Source: Methylophaga sp. OBS3
GTDB lineage: Bacteria > Pseudomonadota > Gammaproteobacteria > Nitrosococcales > Methylophagaceae
Length of the DNA stretch: 64,000 nucleotides
Assembly: GCF_026319325.1 (NCBI RefSeq)
Contig: NZ_JAPDMU010000004.1
Location: 124,001-188,000 of the forward strand
Direction: 5' to 3'
In this document: positions 62,301 through 64,000 of the stretch, piece by piece
Layout of the letters: every line of letters begins with the position of its first letter
Numbering within the stretch: the stretch's first letter is position 1
Notes under the pieces: generated by a model
Told to the model about the DNA's origin: nothing
Seen by the model: only the letters and a program-made list of their open reading frames with translations
The model's database searches: none
Made by a program: the position numbers and the translations under genes

Positions 62301-62615
62301 ATGTCAGACATTAATAACATCAAACCAAATTCGCCGGGCGGTATTAGTCATCCGCGCAGCAATGCCGTTGATGATAAATCAAGCACAGGAAAAACCAGTG
62401 CTAGCACTAGCAGTAATGCCGCGCCATCCTCAGACACTTTTAGCCTGACTGATGATGCCAACCAACTGCAAGCATTACAGCAAGTGATTTCAGCTATGCC
62501 TGAAGTCGATCAGCAACGCATTGCCGAATTGCGACAAGCAATTGAAAACGGTGACTACGAAGTCGATTCACAAAAACTGGCACGAAATATGATTGATTTT
62601 GAGGGTCAATTTTAA
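62301..62615 (+). CDS. flgM: Anti-sigma-28 factor FlgM
   Basis: 104 residues. N-terminal disordered part (INNIKPNSPG.., serine-rich) and C-terminal sigma-binding helices (QQVISAMPEVDQQRIAELRQAIENGDYEVDSQKLARNMIDFE). It holds FliA until the hook is finished and is then exported. GGAG lies 9 bases before the ATG. It follows flgA and precedes flgN by 13 bases. Confidence 0.93.
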   Translation: MSDINNIKPNSPGGISHPRSNAVDDKSSTGKTSASTSSNAAPSSDTFSLTDDANQLQALQQVISAMPEVDQQRIAELRQAIENGDYEVDSQKLARNMIDFEGQF

Positions 62616-62628
62616 CTAGGACATTGCC

Positions 62629-63117
62629 ATGTCTATGACCCTGCCACAACAATTGTACTCAACCTTAATGGGAGAGCTGCAATTAGCCCAACAATTGGGC
62701 GTTATTCTCGATACTGAACGAAAAGCCTTAACCCAAGCCGATGGCGAAGCATTAGATAAATGCGTCAGAGCTAAACAACCGCTAATTAAGCAGCTTGAGC
62801 AGTTGGGCCGTCAAAGAGACTTAATTTTGAAAACTGCCGGTTTTCCAACAGGAAAACAGGGGATGGAGGCATTTATTGCCAATCAGCCCGATGCTGAGGC
62901 TGCCGCTATCAACAAAATATTGGGGCAGTTAAAAGTTCAGGCAACACAATGTCGTGACAACAATCAAATCAATGGCGGTATTGTGAACGTGAACCGTCAA
63001 TATTTGCAGCGTGCATTAAGCATTATGCGTGGTCGTGACCCAGAGTTAAGTGCTTATGGACCAGGTGGTGAATACACCAGTGCCGTGGTCCGCCAGCCAT
63101 TAATTGGTCGTGTGTAA
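62629..63117 (+). CDS. flgN: Flagellar chaperone FlgN
   Basis: 162 residues, alpha-helical throughout, with the FlgN pattern (LMGELQLAQQLGVILDTERKALTQADGEALDKCVRAKQPLIKQLEQLGRQRDLIL). It guides the hook-filament junction proteins FlgK and FlgL to the export gate. Its position after flgM supports the call despite low sequence conservation. Its stop is one base from the stop of hemH on the other strand. Confidence 0.88.
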   Translation: MSMTLPQQLYSTLMGELQLAQQLGVILDTERKALTQADGEALDKCVRAKQPLIKQLEQLGRQRDLILKTAGFPTGKQGMEAFIANQPDAEAAAINKILGQLKVQATQCRDNNQINGGIVNVNRQYLQRALSIMRGRDPELSAYGPGGEYTSAVVRQPLIGRV

Positions 63118-63118
63118 C

Positions 63119-64000
63119 TTACTTAACTGACCAATCAGCCAATACATCTACCCATGCGGGGTGATCGTTTAAACATGGAATGAGTGTCAAAGACTCGCCG
63201 CCAGCAGCAATGAACACTTCTTCCCCTCGCATGGCAATTTCTTCCAGCGTTTCTAAGCAGTCAGTCACGAATGCTGGACACACCACCATCACCTTTTTGA
63301 CGCCTTTTTGGGCTAACGAAACCAATACATCTTCGGTATTGGGGCCAAGCCATATTTGTCTTCCTAAGCGAGACTGAAACGCCACCGAATATTTGTCTTC
63401 AGTCAGACCTAATTTTTCCGTTAATGCTTTGGTGGTCATCATGACTTGATGACGATAGCAAGTCGCGTGAGCCTCATGAGGCTGTTGGCAACAATTGGCT
63501 TGTTTTAGACAGTGTTGGCCCGATGGGTCACGCTTAGTGATATGTGACTCAGGCAAGCCATGGTAACTAAAAACCAAATGGTCAAAACCGCCATCTAGAT
63601 GCGGCAAAGATTGCTGGTATAAGGCATCTATATACTGCGGATCTTGATAAAAAGGCGGCAAGACGTTGAGTTTGAAAGACAGTTTGTGCTTGTTGATAAC
63701 ACGTTCTGCTTCGACGATTGACGTTGTCACAGTACTGTCAGCGAAATGTGGATACATTGGCATGTACAGTACTTCATCAATGCTTGGATCTGTCGCGATC
63801 TTTAACAATGCTGACTCAATGCTAGGATTGCCATAACGCATCGCTAAATAGACGGGTAAATCAATTTTGGCTTGCAGTGCTTTTTGTAATTTTTCTGACA
63901 AGACAATTAACGGCGAACCTTCTGGCAACCAAACGCTGCGATACGCCTCAGCAGAGTCTTTTGGCCGTTTGGGTAACACAAACAGACTGACAATCATTCG
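63119..64000 (-). CDS. hemH: Ferrochelatase, N-terminus beyond the window edge
   Basis: 294 residues visible; the frame is still open at 64000 (codon CGA precedes the internal methionine at 63997), so the usual N-terminal strand (LLVNLGTP) lies outside. Family motifs: LPKRPKDSAEAYRSVWLPEGSPL, the catalytic histidine in FSYHGLPESH, and CCQQPHEAHATCYRHQ, with late E in VVCPAFVTDCLETLEEI. It inserts Fe2+ into protoporphyrin IX to make haem. Ends convergently with flgN. Confidence 0.95.
   Translation of the reverse strand, partial: RMIVSLFVLPKRPKDSAEAYRSVWLPEGSPLIVLSEKLQKALQAKIDLPVYLAMRYGNPSIESALLKIATDPSIDEVLYMPMYPHFADSTVTTSIVEAERVINKHKLSFKLNVLPPFYQDPQYIDALYQQSLPHLDGGFDHLVFSYHGLPESHITKRDPSGQHCLKQANCCQQPHEAHATCYRHQVMMTTKALTEKLGLTEDKYSVAFQSRLGRQIWLGPNTEDVLVSLAQKGVKKVMVVCPAFVTDCLETLEEIAMRGEEVFIAAGGESLTLIPCLNDHPAWVDVLADWSVK

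Noticed and set aside
63995-63997. Methionine codon at 63997 as start of hemH
   Set aside because: It would drop the conserved N-terminal strand of ferrochelatase; the frame continues to the window edge, so the gene is cut by the window, not truncated.

Overview
This is a chromosomal window of roughly 45% GC from a Gram-negative, flagellated gammaproteobacterium. It carries lipid A/Kdo genes, the Lpt transport genes, MlaA, TonB-dependent receptors, LPS acyltransferases and an FlgA/FlgM/FlgN block. The gene content (formate dehydrogenase maturation factor FdhD, MoaCDE, DUF3683 oxidoreductase, DUF6524, DUF2333) would fit a marine methylotroph such as Methylophaga or a relative, but that is a guess from gene content. 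Almost everything is core genome. No rRNA, tRNA, CRISPR array, prophage or insertion sequence was seen. Coding density is high and no gene-free stretch exceeds 300 bases.

Layout. 1-5960: end of mltF, tadA, then an envelope group (waaA, lpxL-type acyltransferase, PagL-like deacylase), the ribosomal pair rplM-rpsI, and uppP. 6092-16296: a 1285-residue FAD/Fe-S oxidoreductase, HopJ-like protein, nitroreductase, YbaN-like protein, a three-sensor HD-GYP protein, an RbgA-like GTPase and an Slp lipoprotein. 16334-20151: a probable Fur-controlled iron locus with three tiny genes, a FecA-like receptor and a PepSY-type membrane protein. 20192-29051: nucleotidyltransferase-gnd, sixA, psiE-like, acyP, guaBA, xseA. 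29059-37350: hybrid histidine kinase, kdsD-kdsC-lptC-lptA-lptB, mlaA, and a plcP/agt-like pair behind four Pho-box-like repeats. 37480-43499: prlC, small secreted or zinc-finger proteins, ubiD, fdhD. 43672-45280: moaC and moaDE. 45370-54299: an oxyanion-acquisition region. 54412-60442: DUF2333 protein and a GldA/F/G-type ABC operon with a DUF4340 protein. 60470-63117: cheV, flgA, flgM, flgN. 63119-64000: hemH, cut by the right edge.

The most interesting part is 46782-54353. A ModE-type DNA-binding domain fused to a periplasmic-binding-protein-like domain sits beside an operon coding for a TonB-dependent receptor, an ABC-type binding protein, a di-heme oxidoreductase and a ModA-like protein. 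A TupA-like tungstate-binding protein lies directly upstream. Two ModE-like inverted repeats (in front of the regulator and in front of the receptor operon) and a weaker third (in front of the TupA-like gene) tie these transcription units together. An OprO/P-type porin, molybdopterin genes and fdhD lie next door. The proposal is a locally regulated, TonB-dependent outer-membrane and periplasmic system for molybdate/tungstate, or a chelate of them, that feeds molybdenum/tungsten cofactor enzymes such as formate dehydrogenase. The substrate is inferred, not shown.

Other regulatory signals read directly from sequence are a near-consensus sigma-28 promoter in front of flgM, a possible sigma-54 promoter in front of flgA, two Fur-type boxes overlapping promoters, and several strong intrinsic terminators. 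Where several start codons are possible, starts were set from ribosome-binding sites, signal peptides or conserved residue numbering, and the reason is given with each gene.
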